A DNA stretch of 64,000 nt from Pseudomonas sp. CC6-YY-74 (GCF_002025205.1 NZ_CP019947.1:7501-71500), one strand, 5' to 3'. Positions 21,031-30,018 are shown, numbered from the stretch's first letter. Numbers and translations are program-made. The notes: generated by a model from the letters alone, not told the origin.

Positions 21031-21564
21031 TTACCGCGCGGCGTTAGCTTTCTTCACCGTCGCAAGCCAGGCTGGGTTCATCTGCTTCAGCTCGGTATTC
21101 ATGCCCCGAGCCTCCATGCTCTCCTTGTGCCGATTGATCTCCGCCACCATCTGGCTGAGGGCGCTGGAGTTGCCGTCCAGTTGGTGCATCTGGGTCAGGC
21201 CCAGGTGATAGAAACGCAGCAATTTCATCGCCGTCTGATCTTGAGCAGTTACGCCGGCAGTGAGGTGATGCATGACGTTGGTGATGCTCATCAGCCTGCG
21301 CTTGAGTTGCCAGCCGTAGACCGCCGGCGCCATCCAGGGCTGCTGCCAGAATTTGAGCCGCACCAGTGCTACGGTCAGCAGCAGCCCGGCAATAATACCG
21401 CCCAGATTCCAGCGGAAATTATCGCCGCCGGGTTCGCCGAACAACAGCACGGCGGTGCTAGACAGCAGCATGCCCAGCAACAGGAAGATCACCACAATGA
21501 TTATCGTGCTGCGGCGCGTTTGCTGACGGTATTCTTCAGGGTTCAACTGCTTGATCTCGAACAT
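21031..21564 (-). CDS. DUF3087 membrane protein
   Basis: 177-aa inner-membrane protein with two adjacent hydrophobic segments near the N-terminus (STIIIVVIFLLLGMLLSSTA and NLGGIIAGLLLTVALVRL) followed by a helical cytoplasmic domain. The MFEIKQLNPEEYRQQTRRS start and overall pattern are those of DUF3087 proteins, common in Pseudomonas and of unknown function. The ATG at 21564 has a GGGAG site 5 bp upstream. It is a single gene convergent with the DMT transporter. Confidence 0.8.
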   Translation of the reverse strand: MFEIKQLNPEEYRQQTRRSTIIIVVIFLLLGMLLSSTAVLLFGEPGGDNFRWNLGGIIAGLLLTVALVRLKFWQQPWMAPAVYGWQLKRRLMSITNVMHHLTAGVTAQDQTAMKLLRFYHLGLTQMHQLDGNSSALSQMVAEINRHKESMEARGMNTELKQMNPAWLATVKKANAAR

Positions 21565-21817
21565 CACTCCCGCAGGACTCCTCTGTTGAGCGGATGACAA
21601 CGTGGCGGACATTATCACCCACAGCAATCGCGCTGGCGCGATTAACGTTGTGGGCGTGCTGGTCTTGCCTGCGTTGGCCGCGCCTGGATGGCGCTGTAGG
21701 TGAGCCGGCTGGGGGGATTTATTCGCGCGCGCAGCCGCAGCCAGGGGTAAGGAGGCAATGGGTCAGCGCGACTTACGCTCGCAAGTGGCCCCGCCTCCGC
21801 TCCCGCGTCACGTCACG

Positions 21818-22396
21818 TCAGGACTTCAGCGCGCCAGAGGCCTTGGCGGCGTGCGTCGCGATGATATCCATCAGCTCTGGCGACAGGCAGTCATAAGGTT
21901 CCAGGCCGAGAACCTTGAGTCGCGCACGTACCGAACCCATGATCGCCGGGTTGGCGCCTGATTCGATGATTGAAGAGACGAATGCGGCGAATTGCGGCGC
22001 GGACCAGCCCTTCTCCGGGGACAGTTCCGTGTGAATGAAGTCGAATCCGTAGAGGGGATGAGTGCTGTTCTCGATGCGGCCGTACATATGCACGCCGCAC
22101 TGGCTACAGGCGTGCCGCTGGATGGTGGCCTGGGCATCGACCACCGTAAGCTTCTCGGCATGCTCGGTGACCTTAAGCTTGTCGCGCGGCACCACCGCCA
22201 CCACGGAGAACAGTGCGCCCTTCGGTTTCCAGCACTTGGTGCAGCCGCAGGCGTGGTTGTAGGCCGATTGCGAGTCGATTTGCACCCGGACAGGATCCTG
22301 GCTGCAGCGGCAGACGAGCGAGCCGCCAGGGAAGTCCTCGGCGCCCGCCTGAATACCGTCGTCGAGCGACGGGTGAAGCGAAAATGTGGTTGTCAT
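21818..22396 (-). CDS. gfa: S-(hydroxymethyl)glutathione synthase, Gfa family
   Basis: 192-aa zinc protein of the Gfa family, which binds glutathione and is said to speed formation of S-hydroxymethylglutathione from formaldehyde. Zinc-binding Cys groups are visible: C29/C31 (VCRC), C50/C52/C55 (ACGCTKC) and CSQC near residue 100. The N-terminus HPSLDDGIQ and C-terminus [15 protein letters not shown] match the classical Gfa enzymes. No adhC/fdhA detoxification gene is next to it, so the formaldehyde role is by family only. Confidence 0.86.
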   Translation of the reverse strand: MTTTFSLHPSLDDGIQAGAEDFPGGSLVCRCSQDPVRVQIDSQSAYNHACGCTKCWKPKGALFSVVAVVPRDKLKVTEHAEKLTVVDAQATIQRHACSQCGVHMYGRIENSTHPLYGFDFIHTELSPEKGWSAPQFAAFVSSIIESGANPAIMGSVRARLKVLGLEPYDCLSPELMDIIATHAAKASGALKS

Positions 22397-22516
22397 TAGC
22401 CACCTCCTTAGTCAGCAGAAGGTCCGGGGCTGTCATCTCAGCCTACCGGGCGGAGATTTAAGCGTAGCAGGTAAGGGCGAAACCAGAAGCCCCGCGCAGT
22501 GGCGGGGCGTGGCATC

Positions 22517-22744
22517 TCAACGATGCGTGTGTTTACCAGCCTCACGATCCGGCTGGCGATGTTTGTGGTGTTGGCATTTTTGCTCTTCATTCGGGTGCTG
22601 ATTGGGTTTGTGATGCCCTGTGGCATGATGGCGATCCGCGCCATCTGTGATGGTCCCTGCTGAGGTCGTGTACTCGTGATAGGCGCAGCCGGTCATCAGC
22701 AGAAACGCCGCCGCCAGGACGAGCATTGAAAGACCCGCTAGCAT
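22517..22744 (-). CDS. Small His-rich lipoprotein
   Basis: 75-aa protein with a signal peptide ending in lipobox LMTGC (Cys about residue 20), followed by a His/Gln/Lys-rich tail (DRHHATGHHKPNQHP, QKCQHHKHRQ). The start is fixed by a perfect AAGGAGG six bases before the ATG at 22744. The His clusters suggest metal binding (inference). Not assigned to a named family. Confidence 0.6.
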   Translation of the reverse strand: MLAGLSMLVLAAAFLLMTGCAYHEYTTSAGTITDGADRHHATGHHKPNQHPNEEQKCQHHKHRQPDREAGKHTHR

Positions 22745-23092
22745 GCCTGCCTCCTTAAGTCTGGGATGGTTCATCCCTGCATGCATGAGACACCCGGCCG
22801 GGGTAAGAGGAGGTCAGTGAGGTGGAAAGGCTAGGTAAGGGTTGGGCGAAAACCGATAACTCCGTGCAGACTGCCCGTGTCGGTTAAAAACCGAGCCGTC
22901 CGCTAAACCATTTATTGGCGTGAGGTCGAGATCTCCCCAGGGAACTTGTCCCGTCTCAAGCTTGTCCTTGAGTCGCCAGCTTTGTCCGCAGATCTGCACG
23001 ATGCAGGCAGGGGCAGCCAGCAATCCAGGCGCAAGCGACAGCTCGTGCATCAGTCGCCAGCGATCATTAAGCCCTTAGACAGGATATGTGAC
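22745..23092. other. Gene-free interval at the edge of the accessory segment
   Basis: 348 bp between the small lipoprotein (minus) and the 91-aa hypothetical gene (plus). A minus-strand frame at 22814-23050 is open but has no Shine-Dalgarno sequence or recognisable content. No repeat or tRNA fragment is visible, so I cannot place a left attachment site here. Confidence 0.5.
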
Positions 23093-23368
23093 ATGAGCAA
23101 AACAGCACAGGAATACGCGGATGAGTTGATGCCGCTGGGCCGCCTGCCAGATCCTGATCCGACCCTAGGGGCACACTTCAGGTTCGTTAATGTCGATGTG
23201 GCTACAGAAGATCGTACTCAGGAAGTAAAGCACGCAATCGCGATGACGCTGTGTGAGCGGTTTCAGCTGATGTACCCCGACAGGACGGTCTCTATCGGGC
23301 GTTTCGGGATCAATAACGAGGGATGGCGCATGTGTTTCGAGGTGGCACCTGTATCTGCTGAGGGGTAG
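23093..23368 (+). CDS. Hypothetical protein
   Basis: 91-aa soluble protein (MSKTAQEYADELMPLGRLPD...). The ATG at 23093 follows AGGA with suitable spacing, and the content looks coding (even distribution of charged residues, no low complexity). The family is not recognised. It lies at the left border of the accessory segment and may belong either to the core chromosome or to the element. Confidence 0.5.
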   Translation: MSKTAQEYADELMPLGRLPDPDPTLGAHFRFVNVDVATEDRTQEVKHAIAMTLCERFQLMYPDRTVSIGRFGINNEGWRMCFEVAPVSAEG

Positions 23369-23404
23369 CTCCTCGTACCGCATCAGGATCAACGCTCGGT
23401 TTGA

Positions 23405-24196
23405 GTGGACAGTAGCCGCGCCGACACACGGTTAAAGCGGCGATTGCCACTCTCCTGCCGTGCTGCTTTCCATAGCGTCTATGAATGCTGCGGTTTCCAG
23501 GCATCAGGACAGTTAACCCACATCCTAGGCACTACATTCGGCTCCGCTGGTGGCGTTCAGCTGACGATCTACAACAAGACCGAGCAAGCCCGCGCCACCG
23601 ACAAACTCGACTACTGGGAACGCGTGTGGAAACGCCGCGACAGCTTCGGCGATAGCGACCCGGACAACTACAACCCAGATCAAGACGTCTGGCGGGTAGA
23701 GCTGCGTTATCACCATTCGATAATCCAGCAGTTCGCCAGCGGCTCCGTTGACGTCAAGACAGGCGAAGCTATCGACACCCGGTCGTTTGCTGCGTTCTCG
23801 GGCCATCTGGACGGTCTGTGGCGCTATGGTTTGGGTCAATTCAAACTATTGGCCCGTCCTGGCTACTTCGCGCCGATCTGGACGCTGATCCGCGATGACG
23901 TGCGGGTCGATCTGCCGGTGGACTCCCTGCTCGATAACACCGAATACAAGCGCTACTACAAGACCTCTCGCGGCTTCTCCGGCAAGAACGTGGAACTATT
24001 CCTGGGAAACTTCGTAAGCCTACCAGCACGGGAGCGGGTGGGCGCAAAAAAAGCTTTTGATACCCTCCAGCAATGGGACTGCTGGCCGGTTATCCGTGAC
24101 CACTACGCCGCTAAGGAAATGAGCGAACGCGATCTGTTCAAGCACATCAAGGCGCTACTGGAGGAGCGCAACGTTAGGTGGGGCAGGGCGGTATGA
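23405..24196 (+). pseudogene. Chimeric remnant: integrase C-terminus fused to Pf-like replication initiator
   Basis: A 263-codon open frame made of two unrelated pieces. Residues about 12-45 (LSCRAAFHSVYECCGFQASG...LTHIL) are a diverged copy of the C-terminal integrase segment that recurs intact at 24930-25000 (LFMSCRAAFRSAYERCGFQT). From about 23546 on (GGVQLTIYNKTEQARATDKL...) it reads as the C-terminal part of a filamentous-phage replication initiation protein. The usual initiator is roughly 400 aa, so its N-terminal half is missing, and the integrase piece has lost its HxxR context (LRHTF has become LGTTF). It ends in an ATGA overlap with the intact integrase. Best read as a deletion junction between two tandem related prophages; not expected to be functional. 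Confidence 0.72.
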
Positions 24197-25182
24197 CGGT
24201 TCGCAAAGATGGGAAAACCTGGACCGCTGATTTCTATGAGAATGGTCGTGTCGGTCGGCGTATTCGCAAAAAGGGCTTTGCTACCAAGTCAGCTGCTCAG
24301 CGTTACGAATCGGACTACTTCGCCTCCCTGAATCAGACCGGCAGACCGCTCGATGATCGCCTCTCCGATCTGGTTAGCGTCTGGCATGCCTTGCACGGTT
24401 GTTCGCTCAAGGATGAAAAAGCCCGGCTATCGCGAACCCTGGCTGTAGTCGAGCGCCTGGGCGATCCTCGCGTCTCCGACTTCGATGCATTGGCCTGGGC
24501 GCGTTATCGCCAGTCACGTCTGAAAGACGCCTCACCCAGCACGGTAAATCACGAACAGCGCTACTTGTCCGCAGTGTTCTCCGAGCTGATTCGCTTGGGC
24601 GCATGGTCAGGCATCAACCCGCTGGCCAATGTTCGCCAGATCAAGACCGATCAGACCGAGCTGTCATTTCTGACCCTGGAGCAAATTGGGCAGCTCCTCG
24701 ATGAGTGCAGGAAGTCGACGAACAACCATACCTATCCGGTTGCCCTGATCTGCTTGGCCACTGGTGCGCGTTGGGATGAAGCGGAAAGCCTGACGCGGGG
24801 AGCGATCTTTGGCGGCAAGGCCCACTTTCACCGGACGAAGAACCGGCAGTCTCGCTCGGTGCCAATACCCAAGGCAGTCGAAGACGCTGCGTTCAAGGTT
24901 TCCATGCCTGGGAACGGTCGGTTGTTCATGTCCTGCCGGGCGGCATTTCGAAGCGCTTACGAACGCTGTGGTTTCCAGACGCCAGGGCAGCTAACCCACA
25001 TCCTGCGGCATACCTTTGCCAGTCACTACATGATGGTGGGAGGGGATATCCTCAGCCTGCAACGAATCCTCGGCCATTCCTCGATCACCATGACCATGCG
25101 CTATGCACATCTATCACCCGATCATCTGGAGTCGGCGTTGAGGCTGTCGCCCCTTGCGCAGTGCGGATATACTTCGAGGTGA
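24193..25182 (+). CDS. Phage tyrosine integrase
   Basis: 329-aa site-specific recombinase. The N-terminal arm-binding/SAM-like region (TWTADFYENGRVGRRIRKKG ...) is followed by a core-binding domain and a catalytic domain holding the Arg in TGARWDEAE, HILRHTFASHY (HxxR) and LGHSSITMTMRYAH (His and the nucleophilic Tyr). All catalytic residues are present. The ATG at 24193 overlaps the replication-initiator stop (ATGA), as in Pf phages where initiator and integrase are adjacent. The adjoining tRNA-Met is the likely target (inference). Confidence 0.9.
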   Translation: MTVRKDGKTWTADFYENGRVGRRIRKKGFATKSAAQRYESDYFASLNQTGRPLDDRLSDLVSVWHALHGCSLKDEKARLSRTLAVVERLGDPRVSDFDALAWARYRQSRLKDASPSTVNHEQRYLSAVFSELIRLGAWSGINPLANVRQIKTDQTELSFLTLEQIGQLLDECRKSTNNHTYPVALICLATGARWDEAESLTRGAIFGGKAHFHRTKNRQSRSVPIPKAVEDAAFKVSMPGNGRLFMSCRAAFRSAYERCGFQTPGQLTHILRHTFASHYMMVGGDILSLQRILGHSSITMTMRYAHLSPDHLESALRLSPLAQCGYTSR

Positions 25183-25217
25183 TAGCAATGCATTCAATGA
25201 TTTCACTCGGAGGCGAT

Positions 25218-25463
25218 ATGGCCAGCATCACTATTCGAAACCTAGACGACGACATCAAGGCTCAACTGCGTGTTGTTGCCGCAAGCCATGGCCGTTCGAT
25301 GGAAGAAGAGGTCAGGGTCATTATTCGCCATGCGCTGTTTAAGTCAGAAAAAAGCGGTGGCTTGGGTAGTCGCATCAATGCTCGATTCGCTGCCGTTGGT
25401 GGGGTGGATCTCGAAGTGCCTGCTCGCAAGGACAAGGCCCGTGCCGCGAGCTTTGACGAATGA
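25218..25463 (+). CDS. FitA-like ribbon-helix-helix antitoxin
   Basis: 81-aa antitoxin. The N-terminal MASITIRNLDDDIKAQLRVV is a ribbon-helix-helix DNA-binding fold of the FitA type; GRSMEEEVRVIIRHAL is its second helix. The C-terminal tail would wrap the toxin. The ATG at 25218 is fixed by CGGAGG 5 bp upstream. It overlaps the toxin by ATGA (25460-25463), the usual antitoxin-first arrangement. Such pairs bind and repress their own promoter, here expected in the 35 bp after the integrase gene (inference). Confidence 0.86.
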   Translation: MASITIRNLDDDIKAQLRVVAASHGRSMEEEVRVIIRHALFKSEKSGGLGSRINARFAAVGGVDLEVPARKDKARAASFDE

Positions 25464-25879
25464 TCTTGCTGGATACCAACGTGCTTTCAGAGTTGATGCG
25501 GGCCAAGCCTGCTGCTGAAGTCTTGGCGTGGGTTGATGCCCAGCCTTCAAGCGAGCTGTTCACCAGTGCCATCACCGTTGCTGAAATTCTCTACGGCATC
25601 GCCCGCATGCCTGACGGCAAGCGTAAGGACGGTTTGTTAGAGCTGGCGACGCTGATGTTCGAAGAGGATTTTTCTGGCCGTATTCTTCCGTTTGATACAG
25701 AAGCGGCTGTTCACTATGCCGGCTTAGCCGCTGAGAGTGAGGCGAAAGGGAGGGTCGTGGATATGGCCGATGGGCAGATCGCTGCCATTGCCGCTTTGCA
25801 TGATGCGCGAGTCGCTACGCGCAATGTTCGGCACTTTGACTACCTGGGCGTTCCCGTTATCAATCCTTGGGAGGCTTGA
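25460..25879 (+). CDS. FitB/VapC-like PIN-domain toxin
   Basis: 139-aa PIN-domain ribonuclease toxin. Acidic active-site residues are in place: D5 (MILLDTNVLSEL), E42 (TVAEILYGIAR) and D104 (DMADGQIAAIA), with a further Asp in RNVRHFDYLG. Length and end (GVPVINPWE) are those of the FitB/VapC family. It pairs with the upstream antitoxin; the module may stabilise the element. All residues appear intact. Confidence 0.9.
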   Translation: MILLDTNVLSELMRAKPAAEVLAWVDAQPSSELFTSAITVAEILYGIARMPDGKRKDGLLELATLMFEEDFSGRILPFDTEAAVHYAGLAAESEAKGRVVDMADGQIAAIAALHDARVATRNVRHFDYLGVPVINPWEA

Positions 25880-25965
25880 GGTGGGTGAGCTGATTGAGAG
25901 TTTCATGCTTAATCAATTGGTGTAGAGCTATCCTGCGCCGAAATAGGGATCTTTGAGTCTACGGA

Positions 25966-26292
25966 ATGAAAAAGCTGCTTTTGATTATCGCGATTGGTTT
26001 TGCTGTGTGGCAGTACTACCCGAAGTCATCCGATAGCCCTGTCATAACCAACATAGGTAGCGACGGTAGCGTGTTGATCAGCCCAGTGATTTCGGGTGCT
26101 TTCAGTAACGCTAGATCGCCAGCGACTTCATTATCTGCCTCGACGGCATCTTCCTATAGCTGTGATGGCCGAACGCATTGTTCACAGATGCGTTCCTGTG
26201 AGGAGGCCACGTACTTCCTTGAGAATTGCCCTGGAACGAAGATGGATGGCAACGATGATGGTGTTCCGTGTGAGCAGCAGTGGTGCCGGTAA
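25966..26292 (+). CDS. Excalibur calcium-binding domain protein, secreted or membrane-anchored
   Basis: 108-aa protein with an N-terminal signal/anchor (MKKLLLIIAIGFAVWQYYP), a Ser-rich linker and a C-terminal excalibur domain (YSCDGRTHCSQMRSCEEATY ... KMDGNDDGVPCEQQWC) with the calcium-binding DxDxDGxxCE pattern and six Cys. It is more AT-rich than the neighbours and lies between the toxin gene and tRNA-Met, so it is probably cargo of the element. The role is unknown; surface calcium binding is the family expectation. Confidence 0.82.
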   Translation: MKKLLLIIAIGFAVWQYYPKSSDSPVITNIGSDGSVLISPVISGAFSNARSPATSLSASTASSYSCDGRTHCSQMRSCEEATYFLENCPGTKMDGNDDGVPCEQQWCR

Positions 26293-26325
26293 AGATTTAC
26301 TAGCCGTTGCGGCTGTGGGCACGCC

Positions 26326-26346
26326 GTAGTCACTTGGTAGTCACTT
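26326..26346 (+). repeat. Tandem GTAGTCACTT repeats beside tRNA-Met
   Basis: Two exact copies of GTAGTCACTT (26326-26335 and 26337-26346), 11 bp apart, i.e. one helical turn. They lie just beyond the tRNA 3' end on the element side. Short direct repeats so placed are typical of integrase arm-type sites. Binding is inferred. Confidence 0.5.
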
Positions 26347-26350
26347 CGGA

Positions 26351-26384
26351 AAACAAAAAAGGGCTTAGCTTTCGCTAAACCCTT
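26351..26384 (-). terminator. Terminator after tRNA-Met
   Basis: On the minus strand, AAGGGTTTAGC / GCTAAGCCCTT (11-bp stem with one G-U, loop GAAA) followed by TTTTGTTTT, starting 8 bp after the tRNA CCA end. Confidence 0.92.
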
Positions 26385-26392
26385 GTTTTGTT

Positions 26393-26469
26393 TGGTGGCT
26401 ACGCAGGGACTTGAACCCCGGACCCCAGCATTATGAATGCTATGCTCTAACCAGCTGAGCTACGTAGCC
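26393..26469 (-). tRNA. tRNA-Met (CAT)
   Basis: 77 nt including an encoded CCA end. The acceptor stem GGCTACG pairs with CGTAGCC, the anticodon loop is TTCATAA with CAT, and GGTTCAAGTCC forms the T arm. It has the elongator type acceptor with a paired first base. Its 3' end faces the integrase-bearing segment, which makes it the probable attachment site. Confidence 0.96.
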
Positions 26470-26547
26470 GATGTGGCGCGCATTATTCGCGGATAGGACG
26501 TTTCTGTCAACCCTGAAATGCTAAAATTTTCGCGCGTGATCAAGTGC

Positions 26548-27645
26548 TTAGACGTTGAAGCGGAAGTGCATGACGTCGCCGTCCTTGACGATGTATTCCT
26601 TGCCTTCCAGGCGCCATTTGCCAGCTTCCTTGGCGCCGGCTTCACCCTTGAATTGGATGAAATCGTCGTAGGCTGTGACTTCGGCGCGGATAAAGCCTTT
26701 TTCGAAGTCGGTGTGGATCACTGCCGCGGCTTGAGGGGCGGTGGCGCCGATGCGTACGGTCCAGGCGCGGACTTCCTTCACGCCGGCGGTGAAGTAGGTC
26801 TGCAGGTTGAGCAGCTCGTAGCCGGCGCGGATCACCCGGTTCAGGCCGGGCTCTTCCATGCCCAGGTCGGCGAGGAACTCGGCTTTCTCGTCGTCTTCAA
26901 GTTCGCCAATCTCGGCTTCCAGTTTATTGCAGATCGGCACCACGATGGCGCCCTCGGCGTCGGCGATGGTACGCACCACGTCGAGCAGGGGGTTGTTCTC
27001 GAAGCCGTCTTCGGCGACGTTGGCGATGTACATTACCGGTTTGACAGTCAGCAGGTGAAAGCTCTTGATCAGCTGCTTGTCGTCGTCGCTCAGGGTCTTG
27101 AGCAGGGTGCGCGCCGGCTTGCCTTCGCTGAAGTGTGGGATTAGTTTTTCCATCAGGGCCTTTTGCGCCACGGCCTCCTTGTCACCGCCCTTGGCGTTGC
27201 GGGTGACCTTCTGCAGCTGCTTCTCGAGGCTGTCGAGGTCGGCGAAGATCAGCTCAAGGTCGATGATCTCGATGTCGCGCTTGGGGTCGACGCTGTTGGA
27301 GACGTGGATAACATTCTCGTCTTGGAAGCAGCGCACCACATGGGCGATGGCATCGGTCTCGCGGATGTTGGCGAGGAATTTGTTGCCCAGGCCTTCACCC
27401 TTTGAGGCGCCGGCCACCAGGCCGGCGATGTCGACGAATTCCATGGTGGTCGGCAGCACGCGTTCGGGCTTGACGATGGCGGCCAGGGCTTCCAGGCGCG
27501 CGTCGGGCATCGGCACGATACCGGTGTTCGGCTCGATGGTGCAGAAGGGGAAGTTCTCCGCGCTGATACCGGCCTTGGTCAGGGCATTGAACAGGGTGGA
27601 CTTGCCGACGTTGGGCAGGCCGACGATGCCGCAGTTGAATCCCAT
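26548..27645 (-). CDS. ychF: Redox-responsive ATPase/GTPase YchF (OLA1 type)
   Basis: 365-aa translation-associated Obg-like NTPase. The P-loop is [14 protein letters not shown] at the N-terminus, followed by switch segment [20 protein letters not shown], a coiled-coil insert ([11 protein letters not shown]) and a C-terminal TGS domain ([15 protein letters not shown] ... [10 protein letters not shown]). Start at the ATG 27645, preceded by GAGGGA. It lies 20 bp after pth in the rplY-pth-ychF group. Confidence 0.96.
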   Translation of the reverse strand: MGFNCGIVGLPNVGKSTLFNALTKAGISAENFPFCTIEPNTGIVPMPDARLEALAAIVKPERVLPTTMEFVDIAGLVAGASKGEGLGNKFLANIRETDAIAHVVRCFQDENVIHVSNSVDPKRDIEIIDLELIFADLDSLEKQLQKVTRNAKGGDKEAVAQKALMEKLIPHFSEGKPARTLLKTLSDDDKQLIKSFHLLTVKPVMYIANVAEDGFENNPLLDVVRTIADAEGAIVVPICNKLEAEIGELEDDEKAEFLADLGMEEPGLNRVIRAGYELLNLQTYFTAGVKEVRAWTVRIGATAPQAAAVIHTDFEKGFIRAEVTAYDDFIQFKGEAGAKEAGKWRLEGKEYIVKDGDVMHFRFNV

Positions 27646-27665
27646 GGTGTGTCCCTCGCGGAGAG

Positions 27666-28256
27666 TTAAGAGGTGGCTTTCTGGCTGTGCAGCTTGTGCA
27701 TCGCTTTGCTCCAATCACCGGCGAGCATTTCCGGCAGTACGCCGAGAGCGAAATCGATGCTGGTGTCGAGCAGTTCCTGCTCGCTGCGCGGGGCGCGGCT
27801 GAGGACGAAGTTGGACACCATGCTGCTGTGCCCCGGGTGGCCGATGCCAAGCCGCAGGCGGTAAAAATTATTCTGGTTGCCGAGCTGGGCGATGACGTCG
27901 CGCAGTCCGTTATGTCCACCGTGACCGCCGCCCAATTTGAGTTTGGCGACGCCTGGCAGCATGTCGAGTTCGTCGTGGGCCACCAGAATCGCTTCCGGCG
28001 CGATGCGGAAGAAATTCGCCAAGGCCGCCACGGACTGGCCGCTGCGGTTCATGAAGGTGGTGGGGATCAACAGGCGAACGTCACGACCCTGATGGCTGAA
28101 TTTGCCCATCAGGCCGAAATATTTGCGATCGACACTGAGCTTGGCGCCCTGGCTGTTAGCCAGGCGCTCAACGAAAAGGGCCCCTGCATTATGCCGGGTC
28201 TGGTCGTATTCGGGGCCGGGGTTACCCAGGCCGACGATCAGTTGTACGGCAGTCAT
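27666..28256 (-). CDS. pth: Peptidyl-tRNA hydrolase
   Basis: 196-aa enzyme that frees tRNA from prematurely released peptidyl-tRNA. It shows the GLGNPGPEY motif, catalytic His22 in TRHNAG, and the conserved HDELDMLPG and [12 protein letters not shown]. It sits between rplY (upstream, 69 bp) and ychF on the minus strand, the usual Pseudomonas order, and is probably co-transcribed with both. Confidence 0.97.
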   Translation of the reverse strand: MTAVQLIVGLGNPGPEYDQTRHNAGALFVERLANSQGAKLSVDRKYFGLMGKFSHQGRDVRLLIPTTFMNRSGQSVAALANFFRIAPEAILVAHDELDMLPGVAKLKLGGGHGGHNGLRDVIAQLGNQNNFYRLRLGIGHPGHSSMVSNFVLSRAPRSEQELLDTSIDFALGVLPEMLAGDWSKAMHKLHSQKATS

Positions 28257-28325
28257 GTCAGGAGCCCTTTCGTGGAAATAGCCCAGCAGCTAATGCGCCT
28301 GGGCTGTTTTCCGGTGGTGCGCAGA

Positions 28326-28961
28326 TTACTCGGCAGCGCTTTCGCCTTCGCCTTCTTCTGCTTCTGCGTCTACTTCTTTGGCTACGCGCGAAGCGTGGAT
28401 GTTAGCCACTGCCAGGTCGTTGCCATGAGCCAGTGCAACCAGTTCCACACCTTTCGGCAGGGTCAGGTTGGACAGGTGAACGATCTGACCGATTTCAACG
28501 GCAGCCATATCGACTTCGATGAATTCCGGCAGGTCTTTCGGCAGGCAGGAAACTTCAACTTCAGCCAGGGTGTGGGAAACTTCGCCACCTTGGGTCTTCA
28601 CGCCAACCGCGGTTTCCTGGTTGAGGAAGTGCAGGGGGACGTGGGCGTGCAGTTTCTGGCCGGCGACGACGCGGATGAAGTCGGCGTGCATCACGAATTC
28701 TTTGGCTGGGTGACGCTGCAGGGCTTTGATCAGCACGCTTTCTTTCTTGCCGTCGACGGTCAGGGTCAGTACGTGGCTGAACGACGCTTCGTTTTCCAGC
28801 AGTTTGGCCAGTTCTTTGGCCAGCAGGCTGATCGACTGCGGGGCTTTGTCGCCACCGTAGATTACGGCAGGAACCATGGCAACGTTACGACGCAGGCGGC
28901 GGCTCGCACCTTTCCCCAGGTCGGAACGCACTACAGCATTCAGGGCAAATTCAACGGTCAT
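28326..28961 (-). CDS. rplY: 50S ribosomal protein L25, general stress (Ctc) form
   Basis: 211-aa long-form L25 (TL5/Ctc). An N-terminal 5S rRNA-binding domain ([20 protein letters not shown]) is followed by the C-terminal beta domain ([20 protein letters not shown]) and an acidic tail ([14 protein letters not shown]). E. coli L25 is only the first domain (94 aa). Located between prs and pth, the common gammaproteobacterial order. Confidence 0.96.
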   Translation of the reverse strand: MTVEFALNAVVRSDLGKGASRRLRRNVAMVPAVIYGGDKAPQSISLLAKELAKLLENEASFSHVLTLTVDGKKESVLIKALQRHPAKEFVMHADFIRVVAGQKLHAHVPLHFLNQETAVGVKTQGGEVSHTLAEVEVSCLPKDLPEFIEVDMAAVEIGQIVHLSNLTLPKGVELVALAHGNDLAVANIHASRVAKEVDAEAEEGEGESAAE

Positions 28962-29076
28962 TTCACTTCTCCAAAATAACCAAACCGCCCTTCACGCTTG
29001 CGACCAGCGACCGGACGGTTAGGTAATAAGCCCCACCAATACAGTAGGGCGTTTCGCGTTCAGGGCGATTTCCGCG

Positions 29077-30018
29077 TTAACGGAACATCGCGCTGATCGA
29101 TTCTTCATTGCTGATACGGCGCACCGCTTCAGCGACTACCGGGGCGATATCCAGTTGGCGAATACGCGAACAGGATTGCGCAGCGGCGGACAGCGGGATG
29201 GTGTTGGTCACCACCAGCTCGTCGAGTACGGAGTTTTCGATGTTTTCGATCGCACGACCCGAGAGTACCGGGTGGGTGCAATAGGCGAAGACCTTGGCGG
29301 CGCCATGTTCTTTCAGCGCTTTAGCCGCGTGACACAGGGTGCCGGCGGTATCCACCATGTCGTCGACCAGGATGCAGGTACGGCCTTCTACGTCACCGAT
29401 TATGTGCATCACTTCGGACTGGTTGGCTTTTTCGCGACGCTTGTCGATGATCGCCAAGTCAACACCCAGGGATTTGGCGACCGCACGTGCACGCACCACG
29501 CCACCGATATCTGGGGAGACAATCATCATGTTTTCGAAGCGTTGGTCTTCAATATCGTCCACCAGTACTGGTGAGCCGTAGATGTTATCTACCGGGATAT
29601 CGAAGAAGCCCTGAATCTGATCCGCGTGCAGGTCGACGGTAAGAACCCGGTCGATGCCTACTACGGTGAGCATGTCGGCCACGACTTTGGCGCTGATTGC
29701 CACGCGGGCGGAGCGCGGTCGGCGATCCTGGCGGGCATAGCCGAAGTAGGGGATGACAGCAGTGATTCGGGTAGCTGAGGAGCGGCGGAAGGCATCGGCC
29801 ATCACTACCAGTTCCATCAGGTTGTCGTTGGTTGGCGCGCACGTCGGCTGAATCAGGAAAACGTCTTTACCGCGAACGTTTTCGTTGATTTCAATCATGA
29901 TTTCGCCGTCGGAGAATTTTCCGACAGAGGCATCGCCGAGGGGGATGTGCAGCTGACGTACGATACGTCGCGCCAGATCGGGGTTAGCGTTCCCCGTAAA
30001 GACCATCATCTTGGACAC
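29077..30018 (-). CDS. prs: Ribose-phosphate pyrophosphokinase (PRPP synthetase)
   Basis: 313-aa class I enzyme that makes PRPP from ribose 5-phosphate and ATP for nucleotides, His and Trp. Motifs: [19 protein letters not shown] (flexible loop), [13 protein letters not shown], and PRPP-binding [13 protein letters not shown]. The GTG at 30018 gives the N-terminus [10 protein letters not shown] known from P. aeruginosa; ATGs at 30009 and 30006 would shorten it by three or four residues. It follows the two tRNA-Gln genes in the same direction. Confidence 0.96.
   Translation of the reverse strand: MSKMMVFTGNANPDLARRIVRQLHIPLGDASVGKFSDGEIMIEINENVRGKDVFLIQPTCAPTNDNLMELVVMADAFRRSSATRITAVIPYFGYARQDRRPRSARVAISAKVVADMLTVVGIDRVLTVDLHADQIQGFFDIPVDNIYGSPVLVDDIEDQRFENMMIVSPDIGGVVRARAVAKSLGVDLAIIDKRREKANQSEVMHIIGDVEGRTCILVDDMVDTAGTLCHAAKALKEHGAAKVFAYCTHPVLSGRAIENIENSVLDELVVTNTIPLSAAAQSCSRIRQLDIAPVVAEAVRRISNEESISAMFR

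Larger units (their letters stand above)
23405..26346 (+). mobile_element. Remnant of Pf-like filamentous prophage / integrative island next to tRNA-Met
   Basis: Segment carrying, in order, a chimeric integrase-fragment/replication-initiator remnant, an intact tyrosine integrase, a FitAB-type toxin-antitoxin pair and an excalibur protein, ending 47 bp before the 3' end of tRNA-Met. The order rep - integrase - toxin/antitoxin resembles the right end of Pf4-like inoviruses of Pseudomonas. No coat, zot or assembly genes are present, so it cannot be a complete phage. Base composition falls in the 25.9-26.35 kb part compared with the core. The left limit is not defined: no duplicated attachment site was found by eye. 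Confidence 0.6.

Noticed and set aside
22814..23050. A 78-codon minus-strand frame
   Set aside because: No ribosome site, no recognisable domain and poor fit to the codon pattern of neighbouring genes.
22745..26469. A left attachment site duplicating the tRNA-Met 3' end
   Set aside because: I looked for TGGTGGCTACG and longer parts of the tRNA 3' end to the left of the integrase; only short matches such as TGGCTACA near 23200 were found, which are not convincing.
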